Shown here piece by piece: positions 19,635-29,637 of a stretch of 33,597 nucleotides of DNA. Positions within the stretch are counted from its first letter, which is position 1. Each line of letters starts with the position of its first letter. The position numbers were made by a program, and so were the translations under genes. Below the pieces are notes generated by a model. That model was not told where the DNA came from. It made no database searches and saw only the letters and a list, made by a program, of their open reading frames with translations. Source of the DNA: Reclinomonas americana ATCC 50394 (lineage: Eukaryota > Jakobida > Jakobea > Jakobida); assembly GCA_048213135.1 (NCBI GenBank), contig PS015018.1:96166-129762 (forward strand), given 5' to 3'.

Positions 19635-19765
19635 GAGAAACCTTGGCTACACGCACGGAATGGGAACGAGTGATGAGGCAGGACTCGAAGTCGCGACGTA
19701 CGACACGGCGGTCTTTTCTCGTCGTCGCCACATACGCTACATGCACACTCACTGCTTCCAGCCCC

Positions 19766-19771
19766 TTTATT
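19766..19771 (-). terminator. AATAAA overlapping stop codon, copy C
   Basis: Minus strand CGTAAATAAAGGG; TAA lies within AATAAA. Confidence 0.55.
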
Positions 19772-21401
19772 TACGTCTATTACGGTATGCCGTCGCCGGG
19801 ATCTCCCAGTTATCGTCGAGCCCGGCGCGCTCCTTGGCTTGCGCCAGCAGCAACTCTGCAGAGTGGCCGGTGAAGCTGACCGATGCGGCTGACCAGTGGT
19901 AGCGAAAGTGTGTGTCGTCCCACGTGTTGTCGCCGTGGAAGGTGTACATGTAGAGGATGGGCGCGTCGATCACCGCCAAGCCGTAGTCCTCCCGCAGCTT
20001 GTCCAATGCAGCCGAGTCTTCGCCACGCACATCCGACGAGTAGCGTGTTATGTGCGACCGCAAGCACAACAGCGTGCCTTCCCACACTCGACGATGCGTG
20101 ATCGACACAGCATCGACATGCAAGGCCGGGGCGTACGCGTACAACATCACCCGATGAAGCACGACACCGACAAGTGGCCGAGCGTTTGCGGAACGATCGC
20201 TCTGCAGCTTGCACAAATAGTGCAGCTGCACGGTGATGCGGTCGCGGTCGTACACATCATCGTCGTCCCACTGCGTCACGTAGTCGCCGACGGCCTCACG
20301 AATCGCCAGGTTGCGCAGGTCACCCAGCGTCGGCGCCTCATTCCTCTCGACACCGAGCAGCCGCACGCCTGCCGCTTCCTGCTCCGCCGCGTCGCCCACC
20401 AGCTCCTCCAGGGCTGCAGCGAGTTCGGCGGCGTTCTCCGTCTCCGTCACGACCAGCAGCTCGCGCCGCGGATGTGTCTGCTGCATAAACATGTGCACGG
20501 CGCGCATGGCCAAGCGGAGGCGCGCGCCGCCTCGTGTCACCATCAAGCACGACACCATCGGCACGTCAGACGTGAGTGGCAGCGGCGTCGGCTTTTTCGT
20601 CGGCTTCACTTTTGGCTCGAGGATAAAGTTACCGACGCCTTGCAACCCTGTGCACGTGCACAGCAACAGAGTGAATCACAGCAAAAAGTTGACCAGCAGC
20701 AACTGATACCTGTACAGTACGTACCACCCTTCGACACTAGCTGTTTGTGTGGGTGGTGCCAGTGCAATGCATCAGTGTGATGAAAGAAAACAAATGCGCG
20801 TGACACGAGCCGCTCACTCACTCACCCACTCGGTCATCTCCTGCTCCACTGGTGGACACACCTTGTCCACTAACTGCTGCGCGTGTATGACCTTGTCCAG
20901 CCGCCACGCGCCGCCAGAATGATTGGCACTCACATCCATCAAAGGAGCATGTCGCGCCCGTCGATGCCGGAAGCACCGAAACGCAAGAATGTGGCCAGAG
21001 TCAGGATCCACCTGGCACCACCGCTGGCCACACATGGTGGTATCATTTAGCCGCACCCCCAGGTAATCGGGGCACGTGCAGCGTCGTCGCTGCCGCACAC
21101 ATCAGCAAGAGTACAAGCAGGGTAAACACGAACAAACTGACTCACGCAAGCGTATGCACAAGACGAAGAGAGTGACACGCAACACAACACGAACACACAC
21201 GCACGCACACGTACCTCACTGTCTTGCGTGGTGACGAAGGAAGGGTTGCGGTCTGCGTGCATGCACACGATAACTATCGCAGTTTGGTTTCTCCCAACGT
21301 GGACTCACCGCACTCCCCATACCATTGGCAGCTGCGACCGCGCCCACATTCAGCAAGGTGGCGGCGACCACACACAGCAACAGATGCCACCACACACGCA
21401 T
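19767..21401 (-). CDS. Secreted Cys-rich family-2 glycosyltransferase, copy C
   Basis: Intact: exons 21401-21323, 21252-21215, 21089-20826, 20740-20728, 20647-19767, 424 residues. Signal peptide MRVWWHLLLCVVAATLL then AVAAAN; linker DRNPSFVTTQDSE; cysteine module RRRCTCPDYLG, TMCGQRWCQVDPDSG, KVCPPV; 13-nt microexon; catalytic exon with DYVTQWDDDDVYDRDR and FHGDNTWDD. The last 170 or so bases of the catalytic exon are almost identical to copy D, while the middle is closer to copy A in places (for example VVLHRVMLYA), a sign of recombination between copies. It differs from the others in having YAYAPALHV, a two-residue insertion, and in TKKPTPLPL before the catalytic core. Confidence 0.9.
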
Positions 21402-21560
21402 GTGGGGAACACCACGAACACGGTCGAACACAGGAGTCGAAATGGCGGGAAATCGCAGGACTCTCAACCAGCGAAGTCGCGACGTAGACGAGGCGGTCTT
21501 TTCTCGTCATTGCTGCACGCAGCGCGCGCGCACACACACACTCTCACTGCATCCGACCCC

Positions 21561-21566
21561 TTTATT
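21561..21566 (-). terminator. AATAAA overlapping stop codon, copy D
   Basis: Minus strand CGTAAATAAAGGG; TAA lies within AATAAA. Confidence 0.55.
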
Positions 21567-23157
21567 TACGTCTATCACGGTATGCCGTCGCCGGGATCTC
21601 CCAGTTATCGTCGAGCCCGGCGCGCTCCTTGGCTTGCGCCAGCAGCAACTCTGCAGAGTGGCCGGTGAAGCTGACCGATGCGGCTGACCAGTGGTAGCGA
21701 AAGTGTGTGTCGTCCCACGTGTTGTTGCCGTGGAAGGTGTACAAGTAGAGGATGGGCGCGTCAACTGCCGTCAAATCGTACTTCTCTCGCAGCTTGTTCA
21801 ATGCAGCCGAGTCTTCGCCGCGTGCATCCGACGAGTACAGCGCCATGTGCGACCGCAGGCACAGAAGCGTGCCCTCCCACACTCGACGATGTGTGATCGA
21901 CACAGCATCGGCATGCAGGGCCGGGGCGTACAACATCACCCGACTGAGCACGACACCGACCAGTGGCCGAGCGTCGGCGGGGCGTTCGCTCTGCAGCTTG
22001 CACAAATAGTGCAGCTGCACGGTGATGCGGTCGCGGTCGTACACATCATCGTCGTCCCACTGCATCACGTAGTCGCCGACGGCCTCACGAATCGCCAAGT
22101 TGCGCAGGTCACCAAGCGTCGGCGCCTCGTTCCTCTCCACGCCAATCAACCGCACGCCTGCCGCTTGCTGCTCCATCGCGTTGCCCACCAGCTCCTCCAA
22201 CCCAGCGGCGAGCTCTGCGACATGCTCGGTCTCCGTCACCACCAGCAGCTCACGCCGCGGATGTGTCTGCTGCATAAACATGTGCACGGCGCGCATGGCC
22301 AAACGCAGCCGCGCACCGCCTCGCGTCACCAGCAAGCACGACACCATCGGCACGTCAGATGTGAGTGGCGGCAGCGGCATCGGTTCCACTGCCGGGTTCA
22401 CCTTTGGCTCAAGAATGGTGTACGCAATATCCTCCAAGCCTGCACACATGGAAAAAGTTGACCACCAACAGCAACAGCAACAACAACAACAACCAGAACA
22501 TGCAATAGTGACTCAAGTTGCACGCGTACGCACCACCTTTCGTCACCAGCTGCAAGCGACAACGAGCGCGGACTGAGTACAGAGAGAGCACATGATGCGA
22601 CAACACATGCACCTACCCATTCGTGCATGCCGTGCGTGGCTGGGAGACACACCTTGTTCAGATGCTGTCGCGTATGAACGGCCTTATCCAGTCGCCACAA
22701 GCCACCGCTGTGCTGTGCGCTCACATCCAGCCGGTGCGTGTTACCCTCGTATTGACGCCGGGTGCACCAGAACACCAAAGTGTGGCCAGTGTCAGGATCC
22801 ACCTGGCACCATCGTTTACCACACAAGGTGGTTTCACTGGGCAGCAATCCCAAGTAATCGGGACACGTGCAGCGTCGTCGCTGCCGCGCAAATAGCAGCA
22901 TGTACAGATTCACGCAGTCAACAATCGAACTCTGTCTCTCTCTCTCTCGCACACAGATATGCCCACGCACCTCAGTCTCATGCGCGGTAACGAAGGATGG
23001 ATTGCGGTCTGCGCATGCATGCGTGCACACGATGATTATCGAAATTTGGTGCTCTCAAACCCACCACACTCCTCATACCATTGGCCGCTGCGACCGCGCA
23101 CACATGCAGCAAGATGGCGGCGACCACACACAGCAGCCAATGCCACCACATAAGCAT
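21562..23157 (-). CDS. Secreted Cys-rich family-2 glycosyltransferase, copy D
   Basis: Intact: exons 23157-23079, 23008-22971, 22880-22617, 22549-22537, 22439-21562, 423 residues. Signal peptide MLMWWHWLLCVVAAILL then AVAAAN; linker DRNPSFVTAHETE; cysteine module RRRCTCPDYLG, TLCGKRWCQVDPDTG, KVCLPA; microexon LVTK; catalytic domain with DYVMQWDDDDVYDRDR and FHGNNTWDD. It shares LREKYDL and the QSERPADARP segment with copy B but the LHYLCKLQS segment and the 3' end with copy C. It is the copy nearest to the secreted-protein gene, 160 nt downstream of that gene's stop. Confidence 0.9.
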
Positions 23158-23317
23158 TGGAAGTTGCACGCGCGAAATGGGCGCGAAAAATGATTAATTC
23201 ATGATTGGACGACACATCATCAACACGACGTCGTCGCCCCTTAATTACACACTTCATACTTGCCCGATGGCGCCCCACGAGTAATCAACAAACACCACTG
23301 CAGAGACGAAATCATCA

Positions 23318-26300
23318 TCAGGTCAGACAAGGAAAAAAAGCAGCTGCACCAGTATGAACTTCTAATTCACGCTCACCAGCGGGCCCACCAGCGACTGGTG
23401 GTGTGGCAGTGAGACACACTGAGATTGCCGTTTCTGACTGCGCTCCAATGGTCAAATCGAAGCTGATCCCGCTCGCAGCATTGCTGCTTTGCGTAAACTG
23501 CCAGCCGCGGGTGAACGCTGCGACTTGCGGAGGACTGGCAAATACCGGCGCGAAGGCATGCGTGTTGCATGCGCCGTCGGCCAGCAGGCGCCCCACGCCA
23601 GACTGCATGCCAATACCGCTACCACTTGTTGGTGGACGCGGGTATGCCATCCACGAAAACGCCAGCATACTGAGGCGACAGTCGTCGACGGCTGACACTC
23701 TGCACGCCGACGGCCTCATGAGTGGACACTATATGAGCAGACCGAGCAGTACGCGGCACACAACTGGTGTCTAAAGTACTGCCAGTTGGAGAATGCCATG
23801 CGACTGGTGAACGCGTTGGCCGTCTCCGGCAGCAGGTGAGCGTGTCGCACGCCATACACTAATGACGGCGCCTCCTGGCCCTTGTCATACCCCAGCAGTG
23901 GCTCGGTCATCGTAATGACGCGCATGTCCAGTTCGTCGTCGGTGGTGGGTCCACTCCACCTGGGGGTTCTCTCGTGAGTGAGTGACAGAGAAGTACCAGT
24001 GGAGTCGCAGCCACACACGCACCAGTCGCGACGTTCCAGCGACGAATACAACAGAGTGCCCGTATTGTTGCGAGTCTCACTCGTCTTGTTGGTGTAATGC
24101 GCCAAATAGGCAATGTGAAGAGCGGTGATGACGGAGGCACTGCGGCAGCATTCCACGACGTGAGCGTTCAAGGCTCCTTGACAAAAGCGTCGTCAGACAG
24201 GCACCCACACACACTCACCCATGTGTCGTGCACTTGCAGATAACCTGTCCAGCTCGCACGGCCTTGACAGACGCACACGTATGGCAGGTGAGTAGATGTG
24301 ATGATGTCGTAGAATGACGACACGAGCAAACCTCGGAGGAGCAATAAATTCGCGAGTGCGGGGTGCCGAATGTGACACCCGCGATGGCCAGCATGACAGC
24401 CGGCGTGCCAGCTGGTGGCGGGGAAATCGGTGACCAAACGATACCGCACACACACAGTCTCACAGGCACTCACCAAATGGCGGCGTAAACGTGATCGGAA
24501 AAGTCCACGAGCGTGTTCCACCAGAGCTGGACGCGAGACCGCTGCTGGAAAACGACGGAAACGAAGCGGAATCCACAGTACCGGTTCGAATTTCTGCGAC
24601 GCACACACGCGCGAGCTCTCAGTTGTTGATCTCCCATGTAGGAACACACAGCACGAGCCAGCACGCAACGGCTGCCAACAACGAGAGGCGCTGCGGACTT
24701 GGCCGAGGTGGTGTACGAGGCGGCGTCGGAGCGACGGATGCACACGTGCAACGAGGCATTGCTGGTGAGCAGCAGCGAGATCTCCAAGCCGGCACAGTAG
24801 CAGCCGTTACACCGCGTGCGAGTCACAGAGAGCGCGGACACACTCGGTGCGTTCGACCCGCTGCATGGCGCGTCAGCGGCTTCCAGTGAAACAGCGGAGC
24901 ACGGCGTAAAATTGCCGCCGATCACCACGAGAGTGAGCGGTTGGTTCAACGTCGGCACCGCCGGCACCATGCTCACAGTGGAGATGAATGGCTCTTGAAT
25001 GTTGCTTGGATCGGGTACGCACGCGCCAGGACATGCAAGACCGGCGGTGCATGCCAGTGGAGCGGGGACGCCAAAGGCCATTCCACTGAACCGGCCGTAT
25101 GCTCCTGAGCCGGTCAAGCTGACCTCCAGCGTGGAGTCGTTCACACTGTACAGCGAGCCGACGACTTGATTGTTGACGTCGCCACGGCCGACATACAGCA
25201 CTCCGTCGATACCGACAATGGCCAGTGGATCCGAGCCGGGATCGCTGACCAGCGTGCGCGCAGAGCCGACATCGACGCCAGTCGCCGAATTCATCTGCAT
25301 CAGCACGATGCCGGATTTGCGGTAGAGATTCTGTCGAGCGGTGATGGTCATGGTGATGATGAGCAGGAGAGACAGACTAGGCGCAGTGCTGCGAAACTCA
25401 CGCAACATCATTAGCATCAAAGTAGATGGCCACGCTGACGCAGTATTGCAGACACGGTGTCGGTGAGAGGGCGGTGAGAGTCATGCCGGGCAGCGCGATC
25501 CTGTACAAACGATCCACCGCCACGTTGCTCGTGTTGTACTCGGCCCAACCGTACAGCTGACCATCGGAGCGGAATGCCAGACCAGTCCACGAACGAATGC
25601 CGGTAGTAGACCCCACCAGTGCAGTGGTGCCCGACTGTGGCCGCGGCCACGACACATACTTCTTGTGAGCACCGACTCACCGCAGAAAAATATACTCACT
25701 CTACGCACCGTTGCATCCACGGTCAGCAGCGCGGCTGCGCTTGCCGCACTGTTACGCATCGTATACAGTGTGCCGGTGGTCGGATGCACCGCCAATGCAG
25801 TGTATCCAGGAGTGCCGCTCATGGCCACCGACTGTGCAACGGTAAACACCACAGTCAGCATCAGGGCGAAACCGAGTGCTGCTGCCGCGCACGCTGCACT
25901 CACCGACAGCACTTGACCGGAGCTCGCTCTCACAGTGACCAGTGTGGCGGCAGCTGACGCATTCGCGTAGTCGACAGCCCCATTGAGAACATACAGAGGC
26001 GGACGAACACGAATCACAAACGACAGCGACACCACGGCCGAGGAGCGGTAGGTGCCTACAATGGTCACGCTGAGTGCGTCGCGACTCTCACCCGCACGAC
26101 TCACGCGCAGAGAGGGTGGTGACGAGGTGCTGTCCACGTAGAAGGGCACGCAGTTGCCGATGGCGTAGGTCCAGTCGGCGTCGTCAGTGGGTGCGACAGC
26201 AACAATGAAACCAATCAGGTCGCCAGCGGCGATCGATGGTGCATCGTAAGCGACGCTGGTGAGACGAAACGACTGGGCGAGTGCGCCACTAGGTGCGTAC

Positions 26301-26461
26301 ACCAGACACACTGCTCGATGCACAGGCACACACACACGTACACGCACGCACACACAGTCAGCAAAAGATGTGAGTGTGTGTGAGTGCCAATAACCGCCTG
26401 CAGTCTCACCAAGCAGAGCATACGCAGTGAGAGGCAGCCACACAGGGCGCGTGGTGGCCAT
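23318..26461 (-). CDS. Large secreted protein of unknown function
   Basis: Eleven exons (26461-26410, 26310-25904, 25831-25700, 25634-25407, 25330-24670, 24593-24474, 24411-24322, 24262-24215, 24176-24023, 23959-23765, 23699-23318) give 822 residues. Exon 1 encodes MATTRPVWLPLTAYALLG, a likely signal peptide. Residues from about 20 to 400 are Ser/Thr/Val-rich with beta-propeller-like phrases (YTALAVHPTTGTLYTMR, WTGLAFRSDGQLYGW, DGVLYVGRGDVNNQ), each resembling a 'value at time or place, display' repeat. A PTLNQPLTLVVIGGNFTPC stretch resembles an IPT/TIG-like beta-sandwich start. The C-terminal part (WTFPITFTPPFAGTPAVMLA, then FAPVFASPPQVAAF) may be two lectin-like (H-type) modules, a weak guess. 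No membrane anchor is visible at the C-terminus (AFFPCLT). Introns at 25406 and 24669 start with GTTGCG. Acceptor and donor choices at 24322-24176 are the least certain. Confidence 0.7.
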
Positions 26462-26633
26462 GGATGCCCGCAGTGTGTACCTCTTACGCTTGTTTTGCTT
26501 GATCAGTGCCAGCGCAGCGGCACTTTTTCGCGCGCAAATTTCCCGCGGTCGAGGTTGGCAGAGGTCGCGTCGAAGTTGCTGCGCAAGCTTGCAAGACGGA
26601 ACGTATTACAATCACCATTCATTACTATTCAAC

Positions 26634-28179
26634 CTACTGCCGCAGCGGAATGTTCCAGTCAGCGTCGAGGCCGGCTCTTCTCTGCGTCTGCGCCACCAGC
26701 CGGGTCGCAGCGGTGCCGGTGAACGTGACGGAGACGGAGCGCCAAATGTGTGCAAAGTGCGGAGCCTTGCACGTGTTGCCACCGTGGTAAAAGTATGTGT
26801 ACAGTGCCGGGTCGTCCAGCCACACCACCGAGTACTTGCGGTTGACGGCCTCCAAGGCCGCCGAGTCCTCGCCCAGCTGTTTCGACGCGAAGGGCTCCAT
26901 GTGTGCCTTGGACATCAACATGGTCATCTCCCACGGATGGTGGTGACTAATGCCGAGGCCAGACTCCTTGGAGAACGCACGACCGTCCTCGTCGGCAGTC
27001 AGATCGGCAGCCAGGCGAACCTGCACGCGATGTAGCACGCAGCCGACCACCGTCGATTCGCGTGAACCCGCCGCCAGGATCGCCATCAGTTGCACTCGCA
27101 CACGATCGCGATCGTACACATCATCGTCGTCCCACGTGGCCACGAACTCGCCGGCGGCCTCCGACACCGCCACGTTGCGCATGTCACCAAGCGTCGGCAC
27201 CGATTGTCGGTCGACCTGTTTGACACGAATGTGATCCGCCTCGCCACCTGCGGTTCCCACCAACGCCGCCAGCGCCGACTGCAACTCTGTCAAGTCCTCG
27301 TCGTGCGTGACGATGACCAGTTCACGGTGCGGATACGTCTGTTGTGTGAACATGTGCACGGCTCGCATGGCCAGGTGCACTCGACCGGTGGTGATCATCA
27401 GGCACGAGACGAGCGGCAGGCCGTTGGCGTTGGGGAGCTTCATCGGCACCTGCATCCAGTTACGCACGGCGATGCCTGCTATCTCCTCCGGCAGATTCGG
27501 GAACGAGACGCCCAGCGACACGGTACGCATCTCGGCGTCGTCGTCAATCAGCTGCAACGCAAAAAAAATGAGCACCGGCAACAACAGATCCGGAGCGTGC
27601 ACATGGCAAACGCACCCAGCTGTGCAGACTGTCGGTGGCAGGTGGGCACACATTGTTGAGACCAGCGCGCGCCTGCACCTGCACCTCGTCGCTCTCCAGC
27701 TCCCACGCACCGCGATAGACATTCGAGGGGAAGCGACGAATGTCGTCGGGAGGGTAATCGCGCAGTGTGCAGCGAAAGACGTTGGTCACCCGCCCACTGT
27801 CGGGATCGGCCTGACACCACCGCTGATGGCACTGAATGCTGAGGGCAATGTGCGCCACTTGAGATTCGCTATCGCTGGCAAACATGCACACACAGCGCCG
27901 CCGCTGCGCGCACACACACACACACACACACACAAACGAGTGTGTGAATGACTGCGAAAACAACATGCACAAATAGACACACACGTACCTCCTCGCCGAG
28001 AGTGATAAACGTAGGCAGGTCCGTCGCCGTCACTGTGAACAAGCATGAGGTGCACAAAGACGCCACTCTCGCGATATCAAATTGCACTCACCAGTGTCTC
28101 CCAGCAGCAGCAACAGTAGTAGCAAGCAGCAGGTGCATAGTAGTGCGCTGGAGAGGAGGAGAGCGGTTGGCGCGCGCAT
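26634..28179 (-). CDS. Secreted Cys-rich family-2 glycosyltransferase, diverged copy E
   Basis: Four exons (28179-28092, 28032-27989, 27903-27616, 27551-26634), 445 residues. It has the same plan as copies A-D: signal peptide (MRAPTALLLSSALLCTCCLL with a leucine run), linker TATDLPTFITLGEE, cysteine module (RRRCVCMFASD, IQCHQRWCQADPDSG, NVCPPATDSLHSW), catalytic domain with LVSCLMITTGR, LGDMRNVAVSEAAGEFV, WDDDDVYDRDR and FYHGGNTCKAPHF. It differs in one telling way: the exon that starts at the microexon position (LIDDD) runs straight into the catalytic domain, so the intron between microexon and catalytic exon is absent. It lacks the AATAAA-stop overlap. Likely the older lineage from which A-D derive or a sister of it. 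Confidence 0.9.
27905..27937. repeat. (CA)n microsatellite in copy E intron
   Basis: CA-rich tract directly upstream (in gene sense) of the 3' splice site at 27904; sense strand GTGTGTGTG... then CGCGCAG. It replaces the pyrimidine tract. Confidence 0.85.
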
Positions 28180-28493
28180 TGTTGCGACTTGCGATTACAG
28201 GACACTTGGAAACCGAACTTGAAGGATGTTCTGACGCAGCGGTGCTTGTGGGGGATAGAGTACCGCGTTGTTGTGTCGACTATGCAAGGACGAGCTGGGC
28301 AGTCGCAACAACCCATACACACTGCGACGTCAGATCATGACGCCAACTTCGAAAATGAATATTAATGATCTCCGAAGCTGTGCGCATCCTCTGCATGCTT
28401 GCATCAGCATGCTGCCGTCCTCCATCAAGTCATGTCACTCCACGCACCGACAAGTTCCACAGTCCTCGACGTTTTTTCCGATTATTGATTGAC
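28180..28493. promoter_or_regulatory. Divergent intergenic region (314 nt)
   Basis: Separates the ATG of glycosyltransferase E (minus) from the ATG of the first small membrane protein (plus); it must hold both promoters. I see no TATA box, RNA gene or repeat, only moderately A/T-rich sequence near 28340-28370. It is the longest intergenic region in the window. Confidence 0.5.
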
Positions 28494-29503
28494 ATGGCGC
28501 CCATGAGCGATGAAGACCTCGACAAGTTGGCTGACATTCCGCACCCGTACTGGGAGGCTCGTCTCTTCCAGTGATGCAACCCGCGCCACAACTGTCACTC
28601 ACTCTCCCGCGCACACACACACACAGACCTCGGTGCATGTGTACAAGAAGGGCTTGCAAGCAGGCGAGTCTCACTCCTCCCCATTCGCGTCTCTCTCTCT
28701 CTCTCTCACTCTCACTTTTTCGCATTGACAAGGCTCCCTCCTCGGGTTCCTCGGCGGCATTCCGTGGGCACTCTTTCGTCGCAAGGAGCGCACTCTCTCG
28801 CAAATCGTCTCCACTGTCGGCCGCTGCTCTCTGAACGGAACGCTGTGGTTCACTCTCTTGGTGGCAGCACCGATGCTGGCCTACAAACTCAAGGTTCAAG
28901 TGGGCGCGCCAGTGAGCGCGCGTTGCTCGCATCTCATATGCATGTGTTTGCTGGGTATATATAGGATATGACTGAGGAGGGCGCGTACGATCGCGCCTAT
29001 CGCCTGTTGAGTATGCACCACCACTGCCGGCACTTGTTGCATGGTCGCTTACACATTCCTGTCTGTTGTCTAGGCGAAACCATGCTCTGCAAAACCGTGT
29101 CGACCATGTCTCTTCGCTCGGTGTGCTCTTTTGTATGCTCCATCTCGCCTTCTTTTTCGTTTGTTTGGCTCTCACTCGCGTTCTGCAGGAATGATCCTTG
29201 GCGCTGCAGTTGGCGGAGTGGTTGCCGCACGCACTGGTGTCTCCGTGCTGAGTGCTGTCGCCGAATTGGGAGCCATTGGCCTCGCCAGTGGCGGTCAGTA
29301 GCCAGCCCCCCGTGCTTTGTATGATGCACCGCACAGCAGCGAGTACTCATCAACAGTTGCTTTTTTGCTTTGCAGTGATCTTCCACGTGGTCACCACACC
29401 GTTCTTGCAAAAGAGCGAGGAGTCGAGCTCGACAACTGCAGCAACACCTTCGTCACCGTCGCAACCACCGGCGCCTGCTGTCTCCGCACCCAAGCCGCAG
29501 TAA
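28494..29503 (+). CDS. Small multi-pass membrane protein, paralogue 1 (DUF1757-like)
   Basis: Seven exons (28494-28556, 28627-28663, 28733-28893, 28965-29005, 29074-29120, 29189-29293, 29376-29503) give 193 residues. N-terminus MAPMSDEDLDKLADIPHPYW, then SLLGFLGGIPWALFRRKE, hydrophobic LWFTLLVAAPMLAY, the conserved MTEEGAYDRAYRLRNHALQN segment, a Gly/Ala-rich helix (ILGAAVGGVVAA) and a Ser/Pro tail. Function unknown. The layout (two Gly-rich hairpins around EEGAYDRAYRLR) reminds me of the DUF1757 family and of Tim17-like glycine-rich helices; neither was checked. Introns 1 and 2 appear to start with GC (GAG|GCTCGT and GCAG|GCGAGT). This is supported by the paralogue, where the same exon is also 37 nt with GT at both places. 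An alternative in-frame ATG is at 28503. Confidence 0.75.
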
Positions 29504-29637
29504 GGAATCGCTCGTAGTTTCTTTCCAGTGTCAAGAGTGCACTGAGTACCTCGAGAGTGAACAACTTCTCAGCACCCCTTGTCCTGTGCCTCTCTTTCCA
29601 CTCCGTACCTCTCCTTCACCAACTCCGCGCTGGCATC

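Larger units (their letters stand above)
16297..23157 (-). repeat. Tandem array of four glycosyltransferase paralogues (units A-D)
   Basis: Four head-to-tail copies of about 1.6 kb each (A 16297-17987, B 18077-19634, C 19767-21401, D 21562-23157), separated by 89-160 nt. All share five exons of the same sizes (79, 38, 264-279, 13-16, about 880-896 nt), the same intron phases and the same 3' end. A diverged fifth relative (E) lies beyond one unrelated gene. Confidence 0.95.

Noticed and set aside
19896-22461. Repeated plus-strand open frames of 250-290 codons over copies C and D
   Set aside because: They recur at the same place in each copy only because the copies are similar and codon-biased; no start context or splice continuity, and the minus strand encodes the enzyme.
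24560-24600. GGTTCGAAT, a tRNA T-loop-like sequence
   Set aside because: No acceptor stem, anticodon arm or D-loop can be built around it, and it lies in an exon and splice site of the secreted-protein gene.
26634-28179. A bacterial operon-like reading of the same-strand gene block
   Set aside because: Each gene has its own introns and signal peptide and gaps of 89-172 nt; nothing indicates a shared transcript.
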